NCBI GenBank assembly: GCA_001692895.1
Contig: KV748177.1
Location: 372,001-436,000 of the forward strand
DNA length: 64,000 bases
Origin: Cenococcum geophilum 1.58
Lineage: Eukaryota > Ascomycota > Dothideomycetes > Gloniales > Gloniaceae
Direction of reading: 5' to 3'
Shown here piece after piece: positions 11,501 to 22,356 of this stretch. The stretch's first letter is position 1. The number at the start of each line of letters is the position of its first letter. Made by a program: the position numbers and the translations under genes. The notes beneath the pieces are model-generated. The model searched no databases and had not been told where the DNA came from. It saw only the letters and a program-made list of their open reading frames with translations.

Positions 11501-13642
11501 CCGTCTATTACGGAACGAGCAGCTATAATATAGAAGGCAATAGCCGAGATAGTTAAACTACGGGCTAAATAAGCTGTTAATAACGCCTTATACTACCGCA
11601 ACGGACCTAATACAACCCCAGTATATAACCTCCCGCTTAACTCTAAAGTCCTTATGTGGCGAGAAAGTGGCAATTGGACTAGACCTTACCGTCTACTGGC
11701 CGTAGAAGACGAGACCTGCTATATATAGCTCCCTAGCGAACTAACAAGCTTTAGAAGCACGTCCATAAAACCCTATTTTCGGCCCAAAAGTACTTATAAC
11801 GTTGAGCTAGACGAACTAGAAGCACCCGCCGAGCCAGATAAACCAGAAGCACCTACTAAATTAGATGAACTAGAAGCACCCGCCGAACTAAACAAACTAG
11901 AAGCACCCTTACCTACTAAAGAAGTCCCCTAAAAACCTACTAAGCCTGCAAAACCTACTGTAAAGCGTGGCCGAGGGCGCCCCTAAAAGTACCCTATAAC
12001 TAAGAACCCTATAACAGAGAATCACCTAACCTCTGTAGATACCTCCACAGGTATATCCGCAAAACAATCTCCGCCTGCAGATATATCAGTTCTAGTATAG
12101 GAAACCCCCTTTACGGACTTATAACGTAAAGAGATTAACGGACTACTTAAGAAGGGCATCTTTGCGGTTATAACGGAGAGAGACGTTCCGTAAGGCGTCC
12201 GTATATTTAACTCGCGCTTTATTAATAAAATTAAGCACCCTAGTACTAATAAAGCCTTTAAAAAGTTAAGGCTTATTATATAAGCTTATAACAACTAGGG
12301 AAAGGACCTTATCCTTATATAATCGCCTATAATTTAACGGGTTAGTTAACGGATTATACTTGCGCTTATACCGGGTCTATAGAAAACCAAACCCGTAGCT
12401 TTTTACTTACAGGATATCTTACAAGCCTACGTGCAGTCTAATACCTACCTAAGTAGGGATATCTTTATACGGCTATCGCTTAAGCTTAATTTATAACTAG
12501 GAACAATTTTACGGGTTATAAAACCACTTTACGGAGTACCAGAAGCTAGAAACCACTGGTTTAAGATATACTACTAGCACCACGTTAGTAAACTTAAGAT
12601 AGAGCAGTTAACCTATAACCCTTGCCTCCTATATACCCTATTAAACGGCCTTAGTATCATTAGACTCTAAACAGACGATACCCTCTTTTTAGCGGACTAA
12701 ACTTTTGTGGACGTGGAAGAGACCGAACTATAAGAGGCTAAGTTCCTAGTAAAGCTATAGGAGCAGTTAACTAAGTAGACTCCAATTAAGTTTAACGAAG
12801 GCTTAATTATATAAAAGGGCAACTTAATCTAGCTAACTTAGGAACGCCAAGCTTAAAACCTAAAGCCCGTTACGGTAAAGCCTATAGACCTTACTAGTTC
12901 CCGCGGAGAGACCCGTAAAACCGTAAATATAAAGGACTAATACGCTATACAGCGTGCAAGAGGTGCCTATATTGCCATAGTCTGTTAACCCGAATCTGCC
13001 TATAACTTATCCTTTATGGCCCAGGCAGTAGATCCGTAAGAAGAAAATATCAAGCAGCTTAATAAGCGTATTTAATGGCAGATTAATAACGCGATAAGAG
13101 GACTTACTTTTATACCGCTAGACCTAAATTCCATTAGCGTAATGGTATTTACGGACGCCTCCTTTGCTAATAATAGGGACCTATTATTACAAATTAGCTT
13201 TATAATTATACTTACGGACTATAACTAAGACGCAAATATACTATATTAGTCTTTAATTAAATGCAAATAAGTAACCCGTAGTGTACTAGCTTCTAAACTA
13301 TATATACTAGCCTATAGCTTTAATATAGCAGCCGTAATTAAATTAATGGTCTAGAAGATTCTATAACTAGAGTAGTTACCCCTAATTTTATGCACTAATT
13401 TAAAGTCCCTTTATAACTGCCTAGTTAAACTAGGTACGATATAAGAGAAGAGGCTTATAGTCGACCTAATGTGCTTATATTAGGCCTATAAACGACGTAA
13501 GATTACGGAGGTTAAATGAATTAGTAGCGGAGATAACTTAGTAGACGCTATAACTAAGGCAAAGCCGTATTAAGCTCTTAAAACCCTAATTAATATAAAT
13601 AAGCTTAACCTAAAGGTTATAGAATGGGTAGAGCGAGACTAA
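8579..13642 (+). pseudogene. Copia B Gag-Pol polyprotein, RIP-inactivated
   Basis: One + strand frame of 1,688 codons runs from an ATG at 8,579 (M-A-D-I-S-K) to TAA at 13,640. Numerous internal TAG/TAA codons sit where Gln or Trp is expected. Domains in order are: gag; a zinc knuckle at about 9,985-10,030 (CFICGKEG, then a degraded His/Cys); an aspartic protease at about 10,390 where the D-T-G triad reads N-I-G; integrase zinc-binding H/C region (KYCSFCQKYG at about 10,950) and catalytic core (YVDI at about 11,035, THDASRNF at about 11,200, and a K-A-H where E-A-H is usual); copia RT at about 12,200-12,720, with the QTDDTLFLAD catalytic motif still intact; RNase H at about 13,140-13,580 (VFTDASFANN). 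This element would copy its RNA to cDNA and integrate it, but it is inactivated. Confidence 0.92.
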
Positions 13643-13892
13643 CGGAGCATTTACGGTTCAGCTACGGCCCGTCGGAAGGCTGTATGGTGCATTCACGGCC
13701 CGTTAAAAGGCCGTACAGTTTATTTTACGGACCGTAAGCAGGACTTACGGCCAGCTTAGAGCACCATTTGGAAGGCAACCCAGAAGGCACCTTAGGAGGG
13801 ATTTTCTATGTATTTTCTTTTATATTTTACGGTTCTATTAAAGCAATTACGGAGGCTATACACAGGTGGTTCCATTTTTTAAGTACCGCCAG

Positions 13893-14163
13893 TGTCTGAT
13901 TACAGCACCTATTGTACCAACCGCGTGCCTACGCGTTCGGTACAGTAACTACGCGTTTACGCGTTCGGTGCACTAACCACTCGCTTACGCGTCTGGTGCA
14001 CTTATGAAGCACTAACTAATTAGGGGGAGATGCATTAGTATATAGACCACATAGTCTGCTTCAATACAAGAGACAGTCATTACCGTCTAAATGAGCATAC
14101 AATACTATACGTATTTCGTGCCCCTAGACACGACTCACTTATACCATTAAATTGGTACCGATA
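13893..14163 (+). repeat. Copia B 3' LTR
   Basis: This 271-bp LTR retains more TpG/CpA dinucleotides than the 5' copy (for example GGTGCACT versus GGTGTACT). It is followed directly by the GATAT target duplicate. A 250-bp non-coding tail (13,643-13,892) rich in ACGG words lies between the stop codon and this LTR. Confidence 0.94.
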
Positions 14164-14168
14164 GATAT

Positions 14169-16256
14169 TCTTAGCTTATATCTATAATTTACCTTAAATA
14201 GTAATATGCCTATACCTTCCTATAGTGTTGCATTATATATAAACTATATAACTAGTAATAGTAATACCTAATTATTCTATATATAATTAATATAATACCT
14301 TAGATACTACTTTAGCATTTAATTTAATTTTTCCGTTTAACTGTCTGTCTGCGGATAATATACGGTAGAAGTTACTGCTCTAACTCCTTATTCCGATAAG
14401 AATACCTCCTAAAATGCTACTATAAATCTTAGATCTCTATCTAATATAATCTTACTTAGTGCTCCATATTTTATAAATACTTCCTTAATATAGATTTTAG
14501 CGATATCTTCCGCTAAGATTTCTTCTATATATACTATAAAGTATCCCCACTTTATAAGCTTATCTATTATTACTAAGATCACATTATAATCTTATCCGGT
14601 AATAGGATTTCTTAATTTTAGTAACTTAATAATAAAGTCCTATAATATAACCTCTTATAGTCTCTTTAGTATTTTAATAGGTTATAGCCCTCCGTATAGC
14701 TTATACCTTATTAGTTTATTCCTTTAGTAATCTAAATATTTTTTTTATAACTTTTCGCGCTAAGCCCTAGATTCCGTTAATAATATACTCTTCTTAGAGT
14801 CTTAACACTAAGCCTCTAGCTCTATTATATCCTTAAGTTATTCCTTTATAAAAATCTTCTATAAATTACTCTGCTATACTTTTTAGGATATACTTTGCTT
14901 CTTAACTTTCGTATATATCTATCTATAAATCTTTTAGCTATATTTTTAAAATTCTTTATACCTAAAAGCTCTTTAGTAACTTATAAACTCTTTTTATCTC
15001 CTCCTAAGTTACTATAATTTTTAGATAATTATACCTAATTAATCTATCTATATCCTTTTATAGTAAAGCCCCTAATAGCTTTTTATTATTTTATAGTTTA
15101 GCTTTTTAACTTAGAGCGTCTACTCGTGTGTTATTTGTACCCTTAGTATACTAAATCTTAAAATAGTATTTTATAAGTATCTCTACCCATCTAACCTATC
15201 TTTAATTAAGTTCCTTTATTGTTAAGAATTCTATTAGGTTTTTATAATCCATCTTAACTATAAATAGTTTCTCTATACCTTATAAGAATACTCTTTATTT
15301 CTTTAATACTATAACTATACCTAATAACTCCTTATTATAAATGTTATAGTTCAACTCTAGTAATATTATCTTTCGACTATAGTATACTACTAGGTGCTAC
15401 CTATCCTAATATTTCTATATAAAGCACACCCCTAGTATATAGTTTAATATATCTATTTCTATAACCATTTCTAATCCTAGTTAATAAATCTTAAGAACTA
15501 GCTCTTAGGTAAATATCTTCTTTACTTATTTAAATAGTTTTCGCTACTCTTCTCCCTATACCTATAGTTCTTCTTTCTTTATTAACCGCGTAAATGGTTT
15601 AATATCCTTTAACTACTACACTATAAACCTTCTGCAGTAATTGTAAAACCCTAAAAACGATCTTAACTATATAATGTTCTCTAGTTCTTGCTAATTTACT
15701 ATAGCCTTAATCTTCTTTAAATCTATACTAAGTTAGCCTAGTTTAATAATAAATCTAACGAAATTGGTCTTCCTAGTAAAGAACTCGCATTTCTTAATTG
15801 CTACTAGTATCTATTCTTCTTATAGTCTCTTTAAAAACCATTTAACGTATTCTCCATACTCTTCCTTAGTTATTAAGTAGATAATAATATTCTTAAGATA
15901 TGCCATAACAAATTCATTTAAGTGTTTTTCTAATATATTATTAATACGCTTCTAGAACGTTACTAGTGCGTTTATAAGCCTAAATTATATAACTAATGGC
16001 TTATATAGTCCTTCTTTTAACCTAAAGGCTGCCTTCCATTTATTGCCTTCCTTAATTCTAACCTAATGGTACGCCCATCTCAGATCTATCTTTATAAAGA
16101 TTTGCGCATTACCTATCCTGTTTTAGATTTCGCTAATTAAAGGTAAAGGATACCTATCCTTTCTAGTAATGCTATTTAACTATCTATAGTTAATATATAG
16201 CCTTAGTTTACCGTTCTTCTTTAGTATAAATAGTACTAGATATTCTGCTAATAACT
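14169..16256 (-). pseudogene. Gypsy A pol, RT C-terminal part, RNase H, integrase
   Basis: This minus-strand segment reads in order from high to low coordinates. RT: KKNGKLRL, then a VDYRQLN-like motif reading I-N-YRQLNS, DRYPLPLI and a YLKNIIIY catalytic box where YLDDI is expected (about 15,890). RNase H/connection: about 15,600-15,150. Integrase: catalytic core with V-I-I-D-K-L-I-K-W and a DRDLRF box at about 14,440-14,620, then the Y-K-L-R-I segment that meets copia B. The upstream half of the RT lies at 35,791-36,100, on the other side of copia C. Removing copia C reconnects G-Y-I-R-P with A-E-Y-L-V-L-F, as expected for a gypsy RT. Confidence 0.88.
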
Positions 16257-16261
16257 GTAAT

Positions 16262-16355
16262 TGTTAGATAATTTATATAAAGCTATTCATTAATGAAATG
16301 GGTTGATTGATTGATGATCTTAATTATTGATTGACCTTAGGCCCCTAGGGCTCTA
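16262..16355 (-). repeat. Copia C 3' LTR, distal 94 bp
   Basis: These 94 bp align base for base with 35,546-35,639 of the complete LTR, including the shared block GGCCCCTAGGGCTCTA. Similarity stops abruptly at 16,355, where Helitron D begins. The remainder of this LTR is at about 30,201-30,304. Confidence 0.93.
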
Positions 16356-16364
16356 ATATACGGA

Positions 16365-16382
16365 ACGTTGATCCCCCAACGT
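16365..16382 (-). other. Helitron D 3'-terminal hairpin
   Basis: ACGTTG and CAACGT form a perfect 6-bp stem around an ATCCCC loop. It lies about 10 bases inside the end of the element as defined by the copia C LTR alignment. In Helitrons such a hairpin acts as the terminator of strand transfer. That role here is inferred from position. Confidence 0.65.
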
Positions 16383-17253
16383 AAATTTTGACCCAAGTTT
16401 ATAAGTAATAAGCTAATTAATTTTAGAGCTTTATTATATAGACTTTAATTAATATATATAGAGATAAGGGTTTCCAGGGGGAGACCCCCTGGGACCCCCC
16501 TATATAGAGCTTTTGCTTAATTTAGAAGTAGTAGTAAGATTAAGGCGCCTTGGTTACTGCTAGGTAAGGATCTANTACAGTNNCNNAGGCGCCCTACTTA
16601 AGCTGGGCTTAAGGATTATATTGGTCACGAATCTAGTATATATTTAGACTGCAGAGCTTTAATACAGAGCCCTTTACGTAGGATCTGATATAGTAGATTA
16701 TAATTCCAATTTAAAGCTTTATATACTAAATATTTTTAATGCCTAATAACTAAATCGCCGCATAGCTGGAATTAAAGTAAGTCTACTACCCTAACTCGAT
16801 CAAATACGCGTATAAGAAGAGATATAACTATATGCAGAGACGTCTAACATAATTAAGTAACCATGTTATTGCCCACCCAGTTCGGACGTATAATAACGCG
16901 ATGGCTCGGTAATAACGCAATAGCTCAGCGCCGAGTAATGGGAGGGGGGAGGGAGGGGAGAAAGGGGAGGAGATTAGGGGTGGCTCGGCCACTGCAAGAA
17001 GGTCATAATATTGGTGTGGTGTTAAACTTTAAAAATTGTGTCCCGGGAGCTTAATCGACGACCCCTATATAAAACGTTAACAGCGTTTAATTATAGAGCT
17101 TTAAACCGGTAGATCTCCTAGGAATGCCTATTATAAGCAGCTTTAAGTATAAAATCTAGAATATTTAGTAGTGGTGTAAGTATGGGATGGGGGTACATAT
17201 TTGCGTTCCCAAATGTCGTTATATAACGCAATTTTTAGGTAACAAAAACCGCC
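16383..17253. other. Helitron D 3' non-coding region
   Basis: This stretch includes five ambiguous bases at about 16,575-16,586 and a G-rich run near 16,935-16,965 (GGGAGGGGGGAGGGAGGGG). Small ORFs exist but have no recognisable motif and overlap low-complexity sequence. I see no gene. Confidence 0.5.
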
Positions 17254-17986
17254 GTTAATGTTACTCGACTAACACCTACCAGAGGTTCCTCCGTCCTTCC
17301 TATCTCCTCTCTTACCCGTCTCCTTGTTAGATACTATCTATATTGCTACGTTAACCAATAGATCCCTTAGTGGGGACTAGGGAGGGGTATTGGAGCACCT
17401 CCAGCTCTTATAAGGAAGAAGAAAGAAGAAAGAAAGGTATAGAGGAGGGAGTATTTATAGATAGGAGGAGGCCTATAAACGGGAGATTAGGCAGCTATAA
17501 TATAGACATTAACGTTACTCAACTGACACCTACTGGACGCCCCTTTGTCCTTTCTGTCTCCTCTCTTACCTATCTCCTTGTTAGATGCTGTCTATATCGC
17601 CACGTTAACTAATAGATCCCTTAGTGGGGACTAGGGAGGGGTATTAGAGCACCTCTAGCTCTTATAAGGAAGAAGAAAGAAGAAGAGAGGAAGGTATAAA
17701 GGAGGGAGTATTTATAGATGGGAGGAGGCCTATAAACGGGAGATTAGGCAGCCATAATATAGACATTAACGTTGCTCGACTAACACCTACTAGACGCCCC
17801 TCCGTCCTTCCTATCTCCTCTCTCGCCCGTCTCCTCATCAGATGCTGTTTATATCGCTACATCAATTAATAGATCCCTTAGTAGGGACTAAGGAGGAGTA
17901 TTAGAGCACCACCAGCTCTTATAAGGAAGAAGAAAAGAAGAGAGGAAGGTATAGAGGAGGGAGTATTTATAGACGGGAGGAGGCCC
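17254..17986. repeat. 254-257-bp tandem repeat array, about 2.9 copies
   Basis: Three consecutive copies of a ~255-bp unit are anchored by GTTACTCGACTAACACCTAC-like words (at 17,260, 17,514 and 17,771). Each contains GATCCCTTAGTGGGGACTA, a purine tract of GAAGAAGAAAGAAG type, and GGGAGTATTTATAG. Copies keep TpG/CpA better than the surroundings in places. The array lies inside Helitron D, between its helicase side and its 3' end. Small ORFs within it are repeat artefacts. Confidence 0.93.
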
Positions 17987-17989
17987 TGC

Positions 17990-18480
17990 GAGAATGTGAT
18001 TTGGTAAGTACTAATAGTATGAGATTCTTGTATAAGATGGGCTTAATTGCTTACCAAAATATAGGGTGTCTCCGTCACTATAGTGGCTACTGCAGTAGTA
18101 GAGACGCCTTAAAGATTTAATATAACCGACTACTGAGGCTGTCAATAAGTAGAAGGTAGGCTACCGATATAGTGCAAACGATATAGTTGTTAATATCGTT
18201 TATAACCTATTTTTACTTCTAGTATACGCGTAGATCGTCCTTGTATTCGGCGTAAAGCTAGTTATAAGTAGTGAGCTAGTTTAGGTCTAGCTTTGCTATT
18301 AATGTAGCCGTAGGTAGTATATTTCTTGGTATAGGCCGACTTAGTAGTTCTAGCTTTAGAAGATCGTCTTTCTTCTTAGATGGGTTAATATACTGCCATA
18401 CCTCATTAGTTTTGGCTGTATTAGATAATAAAGAACCATTAAATCCAATTAGATGGCTTATTAAGGATAAGGTTGATTTT
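17990..18480 (-). pseudogene. Possible copia Gag fragment inside Helitron D
   Basis: On the minus strand a frame reads N-E-V-W-Q-Y-I-N-P, then a spaced Y-x-L-Y-A-E-Y-K-D-D-L-R-V-Y, then I-N-D-I-N-N-Y-I-V. This spacing resembles fungal Ty1/copia Gag (the VWxYIxP box, then a helix, then a VNxWIxxTV-like helix). Stops interrupt it and there is no zinc knuckle. It could equally be a degenerate C-terminal extension of the Helitron protein. From 18,481 to about 19,190 I see only decayed sequence. Confidence 0.3.
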
Positions 18481-19189
18481 TAATTTAGTAGAGGTTATTA
18501 TTTTTAGAATTTAATAGGTTAGGAAGGGTCCAGGTTAGGGTCTAGCTAGCGTCTTAGTAGAACCTTATTTGGACGTTCCGAACTTTTAATTTAATTCGTC
18601 AGTTCGTTTGTTAGTCGGATTTTATTATAGGGAGCGTAATTAATAATCCCTACTAACAACTCTAACCACGTCTAATTTTTAATTTATAAATTGGCAGATC
18701 TATAGGTAATAGTTATTATAAGCAGCTCCAGGTGCGGTATATATAAAATCTTAACTATAGTATAGAGAAGTCGTAGCTGCTAATATGCGGTCCTAGTAGT
18801 ATATATTCTCGGAGGTCACGTAACTCCTTATATAAGCGACATTCCCGCCCTTTAAAAAAAACTTAAAAAATTCTAAAAATCGATTAACGCTATAGACAGC
18901 AGTAATATTAATCCGGTAATACTGCCAATTCTCCCTATACACTATTGTATATATATCTAACAGCTCCAGAAGCGGTAAGAAGGTAGAACGGATAGGGGGG
19001 TTAAAATTTAGAAAATTGAATTTCGTGGTTAAGCTGTTCAAAAGTTAGAAAACCAAGATAAATACCGTATTCTCCGCTTACCTCTAAGCCAGTATATGAT
19101 TTCCTAATTAGGAAAAGTCGTTTACAAGTAATTGCTGCTGCCTCTATATAAAATCTTCTTATCGTGCCTCTTTGGTCTTACTTATAGAT

Positions 19190-21984
19190 GACTAAAATCG
19201 TTCTATATTAAACCCACGTTTAAACATAAGCCCTAAAAGCTTCTTAACTCGTAAGATTGCTATATAGGTTAGCCTAGCTATCTTATCCTTCTTTATAACA
19301 TCTAGAACTACCTAGTTAAGTATTAGGCCCTAGCTTTTATATATGGTAAGAGCAAAAGCTAGAGTAATTAGAAATTAACGCCGTAAGTAAGAGCCTCTTA
19401 TACCCTCCCACTTACAAAGTATGGAAAATATAGGGATGACTTTCTTACCATCCTGCCAAGTAAATAGGGTAGGTCCGTTGTACCTATCTACTATAATTAG
19501 TAGTAACTAAGGCTGATCCTTTTTAATATCCGCGTGTCCCTTCTATACGACATCTTTAACTATACTAGTAGTACCGTTTACTAAGCCTAGTTTAACCCAG
19601 ATATTTTATATTAGCATTACTTTCGCGCCAATACATAGGGCTAAATTCTCTATAGTATCGCACTAATTAGGAGTGACTTTCCATACACCTACACCAGTGT
19701 TAACTAACTTAATAGCTACTACTGGCTGTAAAAGGTCGCGAAGCTAAGTAGTGTTATACTTACCTATAGCAGCGCGTATGCCATATAGCCGAATTATATC
19801 GTCAAAGCCCGCAACCTTATTAGTGGATAGGCCCTACTTATACCTAGTTAAAAGAAGCTTCTAGGTCGATTTACTTATAGAATTACTATATAGCTCTGTA
19901 AGGGCAGTCCTAAATATAAAGCTCTTAGCGTTATCACCGCCCTACCGCATAACTTAATCTAGGACAGCAGTTCGGTCAATCGCCTTATAGGCTCCCTTTC
20001 TATGGCTAGCGAGCTCTGATGGCCTAGCGGGTAGATTACTATATAAGGCCGCCTAACCTACAGGGGGAAGCTGATGGAAGTCGCCTACTAGCAAGATGCT
20101 TAAGCCTCTAAAGTAGTCGTTATTACGCACAGGGTAGATCTAACGAAGGCGGCGATTAATCTAGGCCAGATATACTTACCCGATTATAGATTTCTTATCA
20201 AGGATAAGATAGTAAATATCCTTAAAAGCTTGTTATAGAGGCGTAAGACTGGCAGTAGGCAATTCCTTAAAGGGGCGATTTACTAGCAACCTTAATAGTT
20301 TATATATAGTTCTACCGTTAATATTAAAGGCAGCTACTCTAGTAGGGGCAGCTTAAACCAATAGCAACGGCTTACTATTAGATATGGCTATATTATAGAG
20401 CGTAGTAGACAGAACAGCAATAAGATATAATTTGCCGGTTCCTACCTCTCTATTAACATTAATCCGCAGTAGGGGGGGGCTAAGGCCCACTTAGATCTGC
20501 CTATAGTAACTAACTATAATATTATAGATATAACGCTGACCTGGTTATAAGGAGGACGGAGTTACTATTTAGGATAGGCGGCTCTATAGTAAAGGCTATA
20601 GCCATACTTCCTGCCAATAAGTCCTCTTATTAAGCTCTGGGTACGTACCCTAATATATACTCTAGTCATAGTTATAATTAAGCTCCCTATTACTAAGCCT
20701 GTTAGAATCCTTAAGTTCAACTCTATTAGTATTTTAAACGCGGGCATATAGGGCCTTAAAGGACTAATATAGCTCCAAGTCGTCTGCGAAATCGCCCTTA
20801 AACTTATTAATATTATTAGCAGTTTCGCAACCTTCCTCTAGTTTCCAATTATAGAAGTAGTTAGGTAGGTGCTAATAAGAGTCAACGCAAGCCTAATAGG
20901 AAGCTATATAATTAGGGGCCCCAAATCTATTAGTATAAGTAGCCACTTCCTTATACTCCCTCTACGGGTAATAAAGAATAAGCTTTATACAGTAGAACTT
21001 AGGATACTATAGATAGGAATGATTGCCATTATATCGCGGAAAGTACGATATAACTTAAGGCCTTACTCTTAGCCGACGCTTATAAGTAGAGTAATTAAAA
21101 TAGAGTAGAAAATTAAGGAAGGTAATATCCTCTACCCTATCTAGGCGGCGCTTATATTTCTTATAGTTAGACAGTCCGCACCCTCTTAGTTGCCTATTAT
21201 TAAGCTTATACGTAGCGCTCTAATTGTCCTCTTAATAATAATCTAAAGTTACTATATTCCTGGAGCCTTTATAAAGGGGAATATCAAAAAGCAGATAGTA
21301 TACCTCCTGCGCTAACTAATCGCGTTTAGCAATAAGCTTGTTTATAAACCTAACCACGACCAAACTAAAGGCATAAAGGCTATTAGCGTGCGGCTGTACT
21401 AATTGGAGTAACTCCTAGTAGGAAGTTAACTTCTTCTCTTCCTTGCTGCAATATTTGCCTATATAGTTAACTATTACTAATATGCTTATAGCGGGTGACG
21501 TATTAATATTCGCCATCCACGCTAATATTATAGCTGTATTGTAACCATTAAGAAGCTTATTGTTATGCTGCAGACAAAACGTCCAGTAATGTAGATTTTA
21601 ATCCTTTAATACAGCAGCCTCATTGCGAAGAGACCGTGGAAAATAAAAGCGGCACTCCCTTACTCTAGTAGAGCCTTTCTTTAATCTTAAGTAGTAAGAT
21701 TTGGTGTAATTATAGTGCCGTTGAAATTAATTAAGGCAGACAGTAAGAAGCTTACTAGTATTAAACTGTTCTTTATAGCTAAGAGTAGAAGGATATCGGA
21801 GATCGGGAGGCCTAGATTGATCAGGATTGATTATAAATATAAAAGTAGCCCAGTACTTAGCAAAAGCCGCCCTTAATTTAATAGCTAATGGATCTGGCCT
21901 TAGGGCTGTTAAACTCCATAAGAAGCTATATATATAGCCGCTACCTTATACCTACCACTTATATCAGGACTAAAAGTCAGTGCC
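19190..21984 (-). pseudogene. Helitron D RepHel protein, HUH end and Pif1 helicase
   Basis: Reading on the minus strand from 21,984: the Rep HUH box appears as G-Y-I-Y-S-F-L-W (21,916-21,939), where the usual form is G-H-I-H-S-F-L-W. Both metal-binding His codons have become Tyr, a C-to-T change. Further down are all Pif1/RecD-like helicase motifs: Walker A NREVGTGK (about 20,431-20,460), ILDKKSIIGQ (motif II, acidic residue changed), GDFHQLPPVG (20,056-20,085, intact), AFALTIYKSQGLIL (about 19,330-19,370) and YIAILRVKKLLGLMF (about 19,225-19,270). The frame is continuous from 27,951-30,028 when gypsy E is removed. Stop codons at Gln/Trp sites and the His losses make it non-functional. Confidence 0.9.
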
Positions 21985-22343
21985 TATTACGGAGTGAGTA
22001 TAAGCGGTGATAATATGTAGCAAAGTAGATACTATTAAGCTATATACATGAACTGTGTAATAAGGTCAAGACGTTGCGTAAGGAGAGAAGGCAGGGAAAC
22101 GGGAAGAAAGGGTATATATTGTTAGCTTAGTTACTTAGTTAACATGTACACGGAGCAGAATAGGATTTAGGTGGTAGTCCTGGCAGAACTTGGCAGGATT
22201 TAGTGGAACTTGGCGGAATATAGTAGAATATGGCAGATTGCCGTCAGATTGCCGCAAATTGCCGTCTCGTGGTTAGTCTTTAGTTGCTAAGTCAGTGGAA
22301 ACAGGTAGACGTGTATAAGGTGTTACGGGGGTGTCCCGTGACA
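21985..22343 (-). repeat. Gypsy E 3' LTR
   Basis: This 359-bp LTR keeps many TG and CA dinucleotides (for example TGGCAGAACTTGGCAGG) that are TA in the other LTR. Short internal GGCAGAAYTTGG and GATTGCCG repeats are visible. The first dinucleotide, TG in the partner, is mutated to TA here. Confidence 0.95.
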
Positions 22344-22356
22344 GTACCCCCCCTTT
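22344..22356 (-). other. Gypsy E polypurine tract
   Basis: The minus strand reads AAAGGGGGGGTAC immediately before the 3' LTR. This is the usual primer for plus-strand cDNA synthesis and fixes the element's orientation. It overlaps the stop codon of the polyprotein. Confidence 0.85.

Larger units (their letters stand above)
7779..14163 (+). mobile_element. Ty1/copia element B, full length, inserted in gypsy A
   Basis: Two 271-bp LTRs (7,779-8,049; 13,893-14,163) start TGTCTRATTACAGC and end GTACCRATA (probably ...ACA before RIP). The 5-bp target duplication GATAT lies at 7,774-7,778 and 14,164-14,168. The insertion interrupts the integrase frame of gypsy A, which continues smoothly when the element is removed. 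Internal gene order is gag, protease, integrase, RT, RNase H, diagnostic of copia. Total length is 6,385 bp. Confidence 0.95.

Noticed and set aside
16863-17612. Small plus-strand ORFs in the Helitron 3' region
   Set aside because: They overlap a G-rich run and the 255-bp tandem array. The array copies do not conserve one frame.
20565-20747. 60-codon minus-strand ORF
   Set aside because: It lies inside the Helitron protein region in a different phase from the helicase motifs, so it is a shadow frame.
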